A DNA stretch of 64,000 nt from the NCBI RefSeq assembly GCF_000960995.1, contig NZ_CP009434.1, forward strand, positions 2,232,001-2,296,000. Reading direction: 5' to 3'. The position numbers and the translations under genes are program-made. The notes under the pieces were generated by a model. That model was not told the DNA's origin. It saw nothing but the letters and a program-made list of their open reading frames with translations, and searched no databases. Positions 36,722 through 45,160 of the stretch are shown here, one piece after another. The stretch comes from Burkholderia glumae LMG 2196 = ATCC 33617. Its GTDB lineage: Bacteria > Pseudomonadota > Gammaproteobacteria > Burkholderiales > Burkholderiaceae. The stretch's first letter is position 1, and each line of letters opens with the position of its first letter.

Positions 36722-37582
36722 TCAGACGTGCTCGGCGAACCAGGCCAGTTGCCGCGCGATGCTGTGGTCGAAATGCGCGCCGTCGTACATGTCGTAGTGG
36801 CCGGCGCCGGCCTCCACGTGCAGCGCCTTGGTTGCGGACGCAACGGCATCGTACAACGCGACGCCCTGCTCCGGCGGATTGACGCCATCCTCGCCCGCCA
36901 CCACCACCAGCACCGGGCAGGCAACGCGCGCGGCCGCCTCGGCCGGCTTGTAGTGCAGCATCTCGCGCACGGTCAGGAACGGAATCTTGATGTCCATTGC
37001 CGGATGGCGCTGGCGCATCGCCTCGACGAACGTCTTCGACTGTTCGTCGGTCAGCACCTTGGTGATCGCGACGAACATCTCGCGGCCGGTGCCGGCCTTC
37101 TTCTCCTGCATGCGCTCGAGCATCGCGACGAACTCCTGGCGCTGCTCGCCGGACATGTTGCGCGTGACCACCTGTTCGCCATCGGCGAAGCTGAGCTGGC
37201 TCACCACCGCCTGCACCGCCGGATCGGCCGCCGCCGCGGCCAGCACGTGAGCGCCGCCCAGCGAGGTGCCCCACAGCGCGATGCGCCCCGCATCGAGGCC
37301 CGCCTGCGTCTTCACGAAGGCCAGCACCGTGGCGATGTCGTCGATCTGCAGCGCCGGCACGAGGCGCCCCGCCTCGCCGCCGCTGGCGCCGAAGCCGCGA
37401 TAGTCGAACGTGACGGCCGCATAGCCGGCCGCGACGAAGGCCTCGGCGAAGCGCGGCAGCAGCACCTCCTGAGTCCCGCAGAAGCCGTGGCACAGCACGA
37501 TCACGGGGACCGGGCCGGGCGTGTCGGGGCGGCGCACGGTGATCGCGATCTCGTTGCCGGTTCGATGTGTCGTAAGGTTCAT
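36722..37582 (-). CDS. Alpha/beta hydrolase (dienelactone hydrolase/BAAT-like)
   Basis: The 286-aa protein has the alpha/beta hydrolase pattern VIVLCHGFCGTQ (oxyanion hole), VTFDYRGFGASGGEAG, the nucleophile elbow GTSLGG and VVVAGEDGVNPP (acid) followed by GAGHYDMYDGAHF (His). This sequence type is common among uncharacterised cytosolic esterases and X-Pro peptidase-like proteins. The substrate is unknown. It is convergent with the aldehyde dehydrogenase. Confidence 0.88.
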   Translation of the reverse strand: MNLTTHRTGNEIAITVRRPDTPGPVPVIVLCHGFCGTQEVLLPRFAEAFVAAGYAAVTFDYRGFGASGGEAGRLVPALQIDDIATVLAFVKTQAGLDAGRIALWGTSLGGAHVLAAAAADPAVQAVVSQLSFADGEQVVTRNMSGEQRQEFVAMLERMQEKKAGTGREMFVAITKVLTDEQSKTFVEAMRQRHPAMDIKIPFLTVREMLHYKPAEAAARVACPVLVVVAGEDGVNPPEQGVALYDAVASATKALHVEAGAGHYDMYDGAHFDHSIARQLAWFAEHV

Positions 37583-37996
37583 GGAATCGAAAGCTGGAAG
37601 TGGAAGGGCCGTCGAGCCGGCGGCGGGCGGCAAGGCCGGGCACCCCGCGCGGGGCAGCCGCAAAGCGGCGCCCATGATACAAGACGCACCGCGCCGGCAA
37701 GCAGGCGCCTCGCGCCGGCCGCGAGCGGCAGGCCGTGGAGGCTGAACGCTCAGCACCGACGAACTGGACCGGCAATCGCGGCCGCGCGCCTGCGCATCGG
37801 CGCGAAATTCGCGGCCATCATCGGCCACCCGCGCATCATGCCCGACGGGCGCCGGCGCGATTCGGCGCAACTCGGCGCGCTTCAGCCAGATCGACGCCGA
37901 ATGGCCGGCGACGAAGGCGATGCTGCGCGCCCGGCCCGAACGCTGGCTCGCGGCGGTGGCGACCGCCCTTTGCTGCGTTGCGTCATGCGATCCGCT
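37583..37996. other. Spacer without a recognisable gene
   Basis: 414 bp between the hydrolase and the GntR-type gene. Frames on both strands are open because of high GC content, but none resembles a known domain. It could contain the degraded remainder of the GntR-type regulator that ends abruptly at 37997. Confidence 0.5.
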
Positions 37997-38311
37997 TCAA
38001 CTCGGCGCAGCGGCAAGCACGAGCGTGCCGCGCCCGGCGAAGCCCTTGATCAGGCCGCGCCGCGCCGCCTCGCGAAACGCGGCATGGATGGTATTCGGAT
38101 GGAAGCCGAGCGAATCGGCGATGGCCTGCTGGCTCGGCAGCCGGTCGCCGGGCCGGAACACGCCGGCGCGGATCGCCTCCTCGATCTGGTCCGCGATCGC
38201 GCGCGCGACGTGGCCGCGAATGCGGGCGAAGTCAGGGCGCCAGTCCTGCGCGAGACGCGGCGCGCGCGATTCGCTCGCGCGGCCGACCACGGTTTCGATG
38301 TGTGCTTGCAT
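37997..38311 (-). CDS. Short GntR-family winged-helix regulator
   Basis: A 104-aa protein made almost only of the GntR DNA-binding domain: QIEEAIRAGVFRPGDRLPSQQAIADSLGFHPNTIHAAFREAARRGLIKGFAGRGTLV. There is no FCD, UTRA or aminotransferase effector domain, so it is either a YtrA-like short form or the stump of a MocR-type protein. AGGTGG lies 7 nt before the ATG. The N-terminal 30 residues are unusual for the family. Confidence 0.75.
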   Translation of the reverse strand: MQAHIETVVGRASESRAPRLAQDWRPDFARIRGHVARAIADQIEEAIRAGVFRPGDRLPSQQAIADSLGFHPNTIHAAFREAARRGLIKGFAGRGTLVLAAAPS

Positions 38312-39123
38312 GCGCTATCCACCTAGTGTGAGTGCCCTTTCACGCCGGCAGGCTTGATGGTTGTCGATCGTCGGCGGCGACGGCCGCGCCGCGCGGACGA
38401 TGCCGCGATTCTGACATCAAACCGCCGCCGGACTCCAGTGCCATCGACACCGCCCGGCCTCTGTCCCGACCAGCCGGGACGCCCGTTGTGGCAGCCGGGG
38501 GGCGCGCCGTTTTGCTTCACCGCACCATGCGCGGCGCCAAACGGAGCAATACCGCGTTTTGTGCAATGCATCGAAACGAGGCCGGTCGGCCTCGTCGCGC
38601 GGCCCGTCAGGCGGATAAAATCGGGACCATGCCCGCCTCGTTTTAATTTTTCCGGCAAACCCTTTGACGGCGGGCGCTTCCCGCCCCGAATCCGTTTGGA
38701 ATTCGACATCCATTTACTTGATGGGCGGTCCGTATCATAGTTTCGCGAAACAAGATCCACCAATAACACTTGGCGCGTACCGACGGAGACATCGATGATA
38801 CGCACGGAAATCTGGGGCCAAGCGGGCACTGATCGCCCGTCATTCCCGCCGGAACGGACAGCGCGCACGAGGCGCTTCGCGTCCTTCCTTTCGCCTTCAT
38901 GGCATCCATACCCGATTATTGTCGGCCGCGGCTTCGCGACTCGCGAAGAGCGCGGCGCCTGAACATGCATTCATCATTCCGGACCCGCGCCGGCATGCAC
39001 CGCAAGTGGGTGCCGCCGGCCACGTAACCGGAGGTCGCCGGTCGAACCGCCGCATCCGCGAGCCGCAGCTCGGTTCGTATCCGATCGACGACAGAAATCC
39101 AGTATCACCAACAAGGAGGGGGT
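38312..39123. other. 812-bp intergenic region
   Basis: No gene is seen. The stretch 38640-38800 is AT-richer and holds a 12-bp palindrome GTTTCGCGAAAC at 38740-38751 next to TATCAT (38733-38738), which could be a -10 box. The strong ribosome site AAGGAGGGGG at the far end belongs to the lipoprotein gene that follows. Confidence 0.6.
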
Positions 39124-40734
39124 ATGTTCCGCAACACCAAGCCGCGCACCGCGCTGCTGTCCTGTTTCGTGCTCGCAATGCCGTTCTTCGCCGGATGTGG
39201 CGGCGGCGACAGCGGCGATGCGCCGGCCGCGATCCAGGTGCCGCAATGCTCGGGCAGCAGCTGTCCGGCCAGCGGCTCGACGACGACCGCGACCGTCACC
39301 AACAAACTCTGTCCTGATGCGCTCGACTACTCGACCACCTACACCGGCGGCTCGGGCAGCGGCGAATACGTGAAGGTGCAGTTCGACACCACCAAGCTCA
39401 CCTACCAGATGCAGTTCGTCCTGTCATCGGTGCCGACCAGCGCCGGCCAGGTCAACCTCACGCGCGCCGGCAAGACCATCACCGGCACGTTCCACCGCGC
39501 CACCTCGCTGCCCACCGCCGAGCAGAACCGCTGCGCGTTCGTGCTCGACAATGGCGCCACGTCGGACGGCAGCTACTCGGTGACGATCAACCCCGTCGAC
39601 CCTCCGACGCTGTTCGTCGGCAACGGCGTGGTGGGCGGCGGGATTCCGGGCGCGACGATCGAGTTCGACGGCGTCGCGCTGCTCGGCAACCTCGGCGCCG
39701 TGCCGTCGCGCACGTTCGACTTCTTCCCGTACATCGGCTTCACCGACACCGAGACCGACTTCACCAAGGTGGCGGGCAACTACAACGAGCTCGGCATCCA
39801 CCTGTCGCCGATCGGCACCTCGTACCAGACCGCGAAACCGCAGGGCTGGCAGCCCGACGTGGTCAACTGGAACGAGACGCTGAACGCCGACGGTTCCTGC
39901 ACGATCACGCCGGGCAGCGACTACTCGTGCCGCACCACCGGCTCGCCGTGGACGCTGCGCACCAACAGCGACGGCTCGCCCGACAACGTGTTCGTCAGCA
40001 AGCCGACCTCGTCGAGCTCGCCGTATCCGAGCGCGGGCCAGGGTCAGCCGATCGTGCTGCTGGCGCCCAGCCAGGCGCAGGGCATCATGATCGTCGGCAA
40101 GCTGCGCGGTGCGCTGATCCCGATCGTGATTCGCGTTGGCCAGGCCTTCGTGCCGTCGAATCCGGCGGACCTGCTGAGCACGGTGGCGGATGCGGAAATC
40201 GGCATCTCGGCACTGGCGCCGGCCACGGCGATCGCCTCGAATTCGCTCACGGGCGGCTTCATCGGCGCCACCAGCGCGTCGGCCTGCGGGATCGTGGCCA
40301 ACAACGGCAACTCCGCCGCTCCGGCCGTTGGCGATGCGAGCTTCAACGCCTCGGTGCCGCACCCCAACCTGCCGGGCATCTATAGCGGAACGTTCTTCGA
40401 GCCGACCGCCGGCAACTGCCTGGACGGCACCGCCGTCTCGACGTTCGCGGCGAACTACACGTCGACGCTGTTCAGCGGCGCGACGGCCGCGTTCATCGAT
40501 CCGCTCACGTCCAGCAGCAGCAGCACGTTCTCGCTCGACTACACGCAGGCCACCCCGGGCCTCATCAAGGTGACCGCGCTGCAGGACTTCAACGCGCGCA
40601 ACGGCAGCGGCCCCGTCGCGATCTTCCACAGCGGCGACACCGGCTGGGCGATCAAGGTGGGCGAGGTCTACGCGATGGTGATGAACAACAGCCAGTACAA
40701 CCCGTTCTTCACGGTGGGCGCCTTCGTGCAGTAA
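39124..40734 (+). CDS. Secreted lipoprotein of unknown function (DUF2957-like)
   Basis: A 536-aa protein with a lipobox (FFAGC, Cys25) followed by GGGDSGD, so it should be lipid-anchored. The rest is Ser/Thr/Gly-rich with repeated beta-type segments (YVKVQFDTTKLTYQMQFVL, GNGVVGGGIPGATIEFDGV) and several cysteines. I associate it with the Burkholderia DUF2957 lipoproteins, whose function is unknown. AAGGAGG stands right before the ATG. A 9-bp dyad at 40755-40785 just after the stop may end transcription. Confidence 0.8.
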   Translation: MFRNTKPRTALLSCFVLAMPFFAGCGGGDSGDAPAAIQVPQCSGSSCPASGSTTTATVTNKLCPDALDYSTTYTGGSGSGEYVKVQFDTTKLTYQMQFVLSSVPTSAGQVNLTRAGKTITGTFHRATSLPTAEQNRCAFVLDNGATSDGSYSVTINPVDPPTLFVGNGVVGGGIPGATIEFDGVALLGNLGAVPSRTFDFFPYIGFTDTETDFTKVAGNYNELGIHLSPIGTSYQTAKPQGWQPDVVNWNETLNADGSCTITPGSDYSCRTTGSPWTLRTNSDGSPDNVFVSKPTSSSSPYPSAGQGQPIVLLAPSQAQGIMIVGKLRGALIPIVIRVGQAFVPSNPADLLSTVADAEIGISALAPATAIASNSLTGGFIGATSASACGIVANNGNSAAPAVGDASFNASVPHPNLPGIYSGTFFEPTAGNCLDGTAVSTFAANYTSTLFSGATAAFIDPLTSSSSSTFSLDYTQATPGLIKVTALQDFNARNGSGPVAIFHSGDTGWAIKVGEVYAMVMNNSQYNPFFTVGAFVQ

Positions 40735-40754
40735 CGAAAAGACGGTATCGCAAC

Positions 40755-40785
40755 GAATCGGCGGCAGCATGTCTGTCGCCGATTC
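40755..40785 (+). terminator. Possible weak terminator hairpin after the lipoprotein gene
   Basis: GAATCGGCG pairs with CGCCGATTC across a 13-nt loop, about 20 bp past the stop. There is no U-run after it, so rho-independent function is doubtful. Confidence 0.35.
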
Positions 40786-40796
40786 TCCAAACAAAA

Positions 40797-40821
40797 TGAT
40801 CGATAGGATACCTATCGATCA
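40797..40821. promoter_or_regulatory. 25-bp near-perfect palindrome, likely operator
   Basis: Arms TGATCGATAGG and CCTATCGATCA are exact reverse complements around the 3-bp centre ATA. The site is 211 bp upstream of the PraB-like gene. Its AT content and length contrast with the GC-rich surroundings and suggest a dimeric regulator site. Confidence 0.6.
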
Positions 40822-41031
40822 GGTGAAGATTCACGCGCGGCACGGCGCGGCGCATCGGCGTCGCGCACCGTGCCCGGGGGCCTTCGGGCCACCGGCCGGC
40901 GCGGCAGGACAGTTTCGACCGGGCGCATCCGCGCGGATGCATCCGGTTTTCCGTGGAACGCGGGCGGCAAGCCGCCTGCAGTCCGCTTACCCATGGCGGT
41001 TCGCCGCCAATCGTCAATTGAGGCACGCATC

Positions 41032-41553
41032 ATGACTATTCGAAAAGTGGCTTCCCTTGTCGTCGCTCTGGCAGTCTCGTCGGCGCTCGCCGCGCCGGCA
41101 TTCGCCGTGACGGTGTCGCTGGCCAACGGCAATCCGCTGAATCCGAACGGTGAGCCGTTCTCGGCCTCGGGCGCCACCACGCTGAAGAAGGGCACGGTCA
41201 GCACGAGCTGCACCGCGACCTTCAACGGCACGATCACGTCGACCGGCGCCGTCACCATCACCTCGGCGACGTTCGGCGGCGGCGGTCTCTGCGGTCTGAT
41301 CTCCGGCAGCGCCACCAGCTCGGCGCCGTGGACGGGCCAGGCGGTCTCGACCACGCAGCTCGCGATCAGCAACGTGCAGGTCAACGCCTCGCTGCTCGGC
41401 ACCTGCGGCCCGAGCCCGATCAACGCGACCTTCAACAACAACCAGTCGGGCACGACGCCGCCGTCGTCGCTGACGTTCAACAACGCGACGCTGTCGCCGA
41501 ACTGCTCGGTGAACGGCATCATCACCACCTCGCCGGCATTCAACGTGCAGTAA
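41032..41553 (+). CDS. Secreted protein similar to the PraA/PraB alkane-oxidation activator family
   Basis: The 173-aa protein has a signal peptide (VASLVVALAVSSALAAPAFA) and a mature part with FSASGATTLKKGTVSTSCTATFNGTIT and LCGLISGSATSSAPWTG, a Thr/Ser/Gly-rich pattern with four cysteines that I associate with PraB-like secreted proteins. Those help emulsify or use hydrocarbons in Pseudomonas; a role here is not shown. GAGG lies 9 nt before the ATG. It may pair functionally with the lipoprotein upstream, which has a similar composition. Confidence 0.65.
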   Translation: MTIRKVASLVVALAVSSALAAPAFAVTVSLANGNPLNPNGEPFSASGATTLKKGTVSTSCTATFNGTITSTGAVTITSATFGGGGLCGLISGSATSSAPWTGQAVSTTQLAISNVQVNASLLGTCGPSPINATFNNNQSGTTPPSSLTFNNATLSPNCSVNGIITTSPAFNVQ

Positions 41554-41771
41554 GCGGCCGGGCGGCTTGCGCGAGGCGCCGTGGCGTAGGGCCACGTTGC
41601 GGCGCGGTACGCGGTTATCGACGGGATGGTGCGCGCGCGCCGTCCCGTTTTTCATTGGCACGCGGTTGCGCCGCAGCGCGGCCGGGCGGGAAGCCACCGG
41701 CACCGGCTTCGCGCCGGCGGCGCCGAGGCTGGCCGTGGCCGCAGGCGGGCAACGCGGCTTGCGATCACAGC

Positions 41772-41796
41772 AAAAAGCCGGCCCCTGGGGGCCGGC
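41772..41796 (-). terminator. Rho-independent terminator of the small gene at 41822-42100
   Basis: On the reverse strand a 9-bp stem (41788-41796 with 41777-41785) is followed by TTTTT. It lies 25 bp past the stop codon. Confidence 0.88.
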
Positions 41797-41821
41797 CTGG
41801 CTGGAGCGGCAGGGCTCGCGT

Positions 41822-42100
41822 TCAGCGCGGCGCGGGCGCCGCCGAAAGCGGGTCGGTCTCGCGTGCGAGCCCGATCATCAGCGCGATCAGCTCGACGAAC
41901 TCGTCCTCGGGCAATTGGTCCGCCCATTGGTGATAGTCGGCTTCGGACATGTCGAAGAATGCCTGACCCAGCTCACGCACTTTCGCGACGGCCCGGTCGC
42001 GTGCCTCGGCATTCTCGAGTGAAGGCGGAAGCTGGTCGCCGAGCTGCTGGAAACGGTCCTGAATCTTCAGTTTCAGTTTGTATCCCGTAAGACCTCTCAT
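41822..42100 (-). CDS. Small hypothetical protein, possibly FNR-controlled
   Basis: A 92-aa acidic, helical protein (LKLKIQDRFQQLGDQLPPSLE, FFDMSEADYHQWADQLPEDEFVELIALMIGLA) without a signal peptide or membrane helix. I do not recognise it. GAGG lies 7 nt before the ATG and a strong terminator follows, so it is a real single-gene unit. A perfect FNR-type box lies about 200 bp upstream. Confidence 0.75.
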   Translation of the reverse strand: MRGLTGYKLKLKIQDRFQQLGDQLPPSLENAEARDRAVAKVRELGQAFFDMSEADYHQWADQLPEDEFVELIALMIGLARETDPLSAAPAPR

Positions 42101-42671
42101 CGTCTGACCTCGATTATCTGATTGTGATATTGGTAACGGCGCTTGGCCGATCGGGGCGCGTCATCGCTCTCTCCGCACGAGAGCCGGCGGTACTGCCCGG
42201 CATCGAGCCGGCCCTTGCAGACCATCGGCTCGATACGCCCCAACACGTCAGTAAAGCGACCAGCTATCGAGAACGCAATTGCGATTCGCTTACGAGTTTG
42301 ATCTAAATCAAATATTAACGGACGGCTTTCGTCGAGCCTCGGACGCGCGCACCGGGCCCGCACGATGGCAAGATCGATGAGCTTTTTCAATGAGGCGGGG
42401 CCGATTGGTCCACGGCCGCGCGCAGCCATGCGTTTGGCCGGCGGCCACGGCCATTGCCATCAGAAAACCTGAAGGCACGGATAAGCATTACTCGCTTGGT
42501 GCGGCCCGCCGGATCTGGGATAGTAAGTGTCACGATGCTGTAACACGGCGGCCTCGCCCGTGAGCTAGCGATACCGCCGAAACACGTCGTGATGCCGGTC
42601 GTGCGGCGTTCGGTTGCCGGACTCGCGAACGATCGCCGCCGCTCCCGTTTTTCAGTGCAGGAGACCCCGCC
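42101..42671. other. Regulatory spacer with an FNR-type box
   Basis: 571 bp between two divergent small genes, AT-richer in the middle. It holds the FNR-type site at 42298-42311 and an imperfect dyad GTGTCAC-N6-GTAACAC at 42537-42556. No protein-coding frame is convincing. Confidence 0.6.
42298..42311. promoter_or_regulatory. Perfect FNR/ANR-type binding site
   Basis: TTGAT-CTAA-ATCAA matches the FNR consensus TTGATN4ATCAA at every specified base. On the reverse strand a GATAGC hexamer at 42268-42263 would place a start site roughly 45-50 bp from the box centre, suitable for activation toward the gene at 42100. Confidence 0.65.
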
Positions 42672-42854
42672 ATGCCCGCTCTTTCGTCGCCCGACTCCAG
42701 TCACCTACCCCTCGGCCCGGACCATCCGCCCGACGGCACGGTGAAGCCCGTCACGCCCTACGAGGCGATCCTGCGCAATCCGACCTGCGCACTGGCCACC
42801 CGCCTCTCCGAGCGCCCCGAGATCGAGACCAGCGCGATTCTCGGCTACAACTGA
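42672..42854 (+). CDS. Small protein of 60 residues, unknown
   Basis: A short frame with AGGAG 8 nt before the ATG. The N-terminal half is Pro/Ser-rich (SSPDSSHLPLGPDHPPDG), the second half looks folded (PYEAILRNPTCALATRLSE) and it ends AILGYN. It has one cysteine, no signal peptide and no membrane helix. The ribosome site and amino-acid composition suggest a real gene. Confidence 0.55.
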   Translation: MPALSSPDSSHLPLGPDHPPDGTVKPVTPYEAILRNPTCALATRLSERPEIETSAILGYN

Positions 42855-42943
42855 GCACGCATCCGGCACGAACCCGCATGGCTCGCGATGCCCTCATGGC
42901 GCCGTGACGCCGCAAGGTTCGGCGCGGCCCCGCGCGGCCCGGT

Positions 42944-43264
42944 TCACTCCGGATAGTTGACGTTCACCTCGAAGCGCGCGAGCTTCATGATCGTGCGCAG
43001 CGTGCGCGGCTGGATTTCGCGGCACGAGGCGAGCGAGGACAGGATGAAGTCGAGCGCGCGGCCGTAGCGATAGAGCGTGAGCCAGCCGTCGGTATCGCTG
43101 GCGTCGGTCTGCAGATGCTCCGCGACGCGCAGCATGCGAGTGGACAGGGCGCGCGCCATGTCCAGCTCGATCTGCTGTTTCTCGCCCCATGCGGCCGGCT
43201 CGGGTTGTGCGAGCAGCCGCGCGAGAAAGGCCTGGAATTGCGCGTCGGACTGGTTCGTATCCAT
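42944..43264 (-). CDS. Small hypothetical protein
   Basis: A 106-aa soluble protein (QFQAFLARLLAQPEPAAWGEKQQIELDMARAL, YGRALDFILSSLASCREIQPRTLRTIMKLARFEVNVNYPE), mostly helical. AAAGGA lies 7 nt before the ATG at 43264. I do not recognise the family; the composition and the ribosome site support a real gene. It is convergent with the 60-aa gene. Confidence 0.7.
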   Translation of the reverse strand: MDTNQSDAQFQAFLARLLAQPEPAAWGEKQQIELDMARALSTRMLRVAEHLQTDASDTDGWLTLYRYGRALDFILSSLASCREIQPRTLRTIMKLARFEVNVNYPE

Positions 43265-45160
43265 GTCGGTTCCTTTCTGCGGTTGAGCGGGCGAACGCAA
43301 TCGGGGCGCCCGCGGGGTTATGCCGGTACGCCACTTTCATGGCGCTCGTATGACGTAGTCAGCAGAATTCGTACCAGCGTGCGGCGTGCCCTGCCTGATC
43401 GAGCCCACAGGCGCGCCGGCATTGGGTTTGCCGGAATTCGCGCAGGCCCGGGGCGGCAGCCGGCGGCGGCTCGGGTAGCGCGATATGTCACCGCGTAACG
43501 TGACATGTACCCGGAACTTCAGACGAAACCTTACACGCAAGCCCATACGCGCGCCAAACCCGGCGTCGCGGCTGCCTGCCCGGGCCAGCCGGCGAGATCG
43601 GGTCGCGCTCGCCGGAGCCGCCCGGACGGTAACCCTTCGAATCACAAAAATAAAGTTCACCCATTACCGATTCAATACTTTAAGCAGCCACGTCGGCTGG
43701 GCGTGCCGGCTGCCGCATTCAACTTTCCATGCCTGCCGCGCCGCAGCCGGCACCGATGCCCCCCACCGCGCTGAAGACGCTCGACGCAAAAACGTGCGCC
43801 CCGCCAAGCCGAGCGGCCTGTCCCGATTCTGACGACGCTGGAGGTGCACCACATCGCTCGCGCGAAACCGGCCATCACGGGCAAGCCGTTCACGATCTTT
43901 CCGGAAGAAGCACCGCTACCGGGCCAACCCGTTGGCAAGCGCGCAGCTCCTCGACGACCGCGCCCCGAACCGCCGCCGCACGCCGATATGCGAGCAGCGC
44001 TTCGCTCCGGCCAGCCTCGAGTACCCGCCTACCTGTGCTCACTCGGCGCGCGGGCGCGGCTGGCGCGGTCGATCGACGGCACACCGCATACGGGCTCGCT
44101 CGCCGAGATGAACCCGGCGGGGCCGACCCGCCTGATCGCCGGCGCGCACCGGCCCGGGTTGTTCGTGCGCGCGGATACGTTCCCGCGACGCCGCGCGCTA
44201 CCTGCCGGGCCACAGTATCACGCAGACCCGCTGGGCAAGTCCCTCGACGCCCGTCGCGCCGGCATCGACGCCACGCTGACTTCGCGAACACGGCGGCCAC
44301 GGCACGCGCGCAATACCCGAAGGCAACCGGCCGCCGATCGACACGGCGGTCACGCGCGGCCTCGCCGACGCATCGCCCGCACCGTGTTGCTGCTCGCCGC
44401 GTGCCGTGATCTGCCACGGGCCACATCGTGCGCGCGATATCGCCGGCCGCGGTGAGCCATCGAATGCGCGGCACGCTTCGTCACGCCGATGCTCGATGAC
44501 GGGATTGGCACGTTTATCGATAACCGTGCGCAATTCGCATCGCCAAAATCGCAAGCGCCGCCGATATGCCGCACGACTGGCCTATTCCATGATTTGGGTA
44601 AGCCGCCATTCGTCGCTTCCAAGCCCACCGGCCGCCACGACGGTCTGTTGCGGCCGGTGATTCGGCATTTAAGCGCGGCGCGATTGACGAATTGACGATG
44701 ATTTACATTAGCCATTCGAATCATTACAAATATCATTCAGACATTGCAATCTAACTTTTTTAGATATTCTTGAAAAAGGTTTGTGGCGCACTTTTGACGA
44801 TGCTACCATCCACCACGAAATCGGCCGGCCAAGGACTTTGACGTCTGTCTGAACGCCGTGCCCGATTCCAACAAAACCGGTCCGTCGAGGTTCCGACGGC
44901 AAACCGGTGTCGTACCGGCTGGCGGGAGGCCCCGGGTACCCGGCGGCGTGCTTCACCCGGCTGTTCCAGCTGTTTTCGCATGACGGCTTTACACGAATTG
45001 CTTAGCAATCCGCATCAATCGTTCGGTTGACACGCCTGTGCCCATCTCGTCCGGTGGCAATCCGCCGGCGGGCACGCGTGCGCCCGGTGGTGCGCCCGCA
45101 TTCCGCGGGACGGCCGGGCAGCGACTGAAGTCGTTCCAACATTCCGAGGGGGAATCTGCA
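43265..45160. other. 1.9-kb stretch without a recognisable gene
   Basis: The longest gene-free stretch in the window. Several open frames run through 43730-44460, but none has protein-like composition or a known domain, so they may be remnants. There are AT-rich blocks at 43640-43690 and 44690-44780, the latter with ATCTAA-CTTTT-TTAGAT, and a clean 22-bp dyad at 43485-43506. The block before 45161 holds the sedolisin ribosome site GAGGGGGA. Confidence 0.6.
43485..43506. promoter_or_regulatory. ATGTCAC-N8-GTGACAT inverted repeat, possible operator
   Basis: Perfect 7-bp arms with an 8-bp centre, about 220 bp upstream of the gene at 42944-43264. The spacing is typical of a dimeric helix-turn-helix regulator. 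Confidence 0.45.

Noticed and set aside
42672..42854. A RiPP precursor peptide
   Set aside because: No modifying enzyme, protease or exporter is near, and the sequence lacks a clear leader/core division.
43844..44455. A 203-codon open frame in the gene-poor region
   Set aside because: The composition is dominated by Arg, Ala and Pro, there is no ribosome site and no known domain; it looks like non-coding GC-rich DNA or a remnant.
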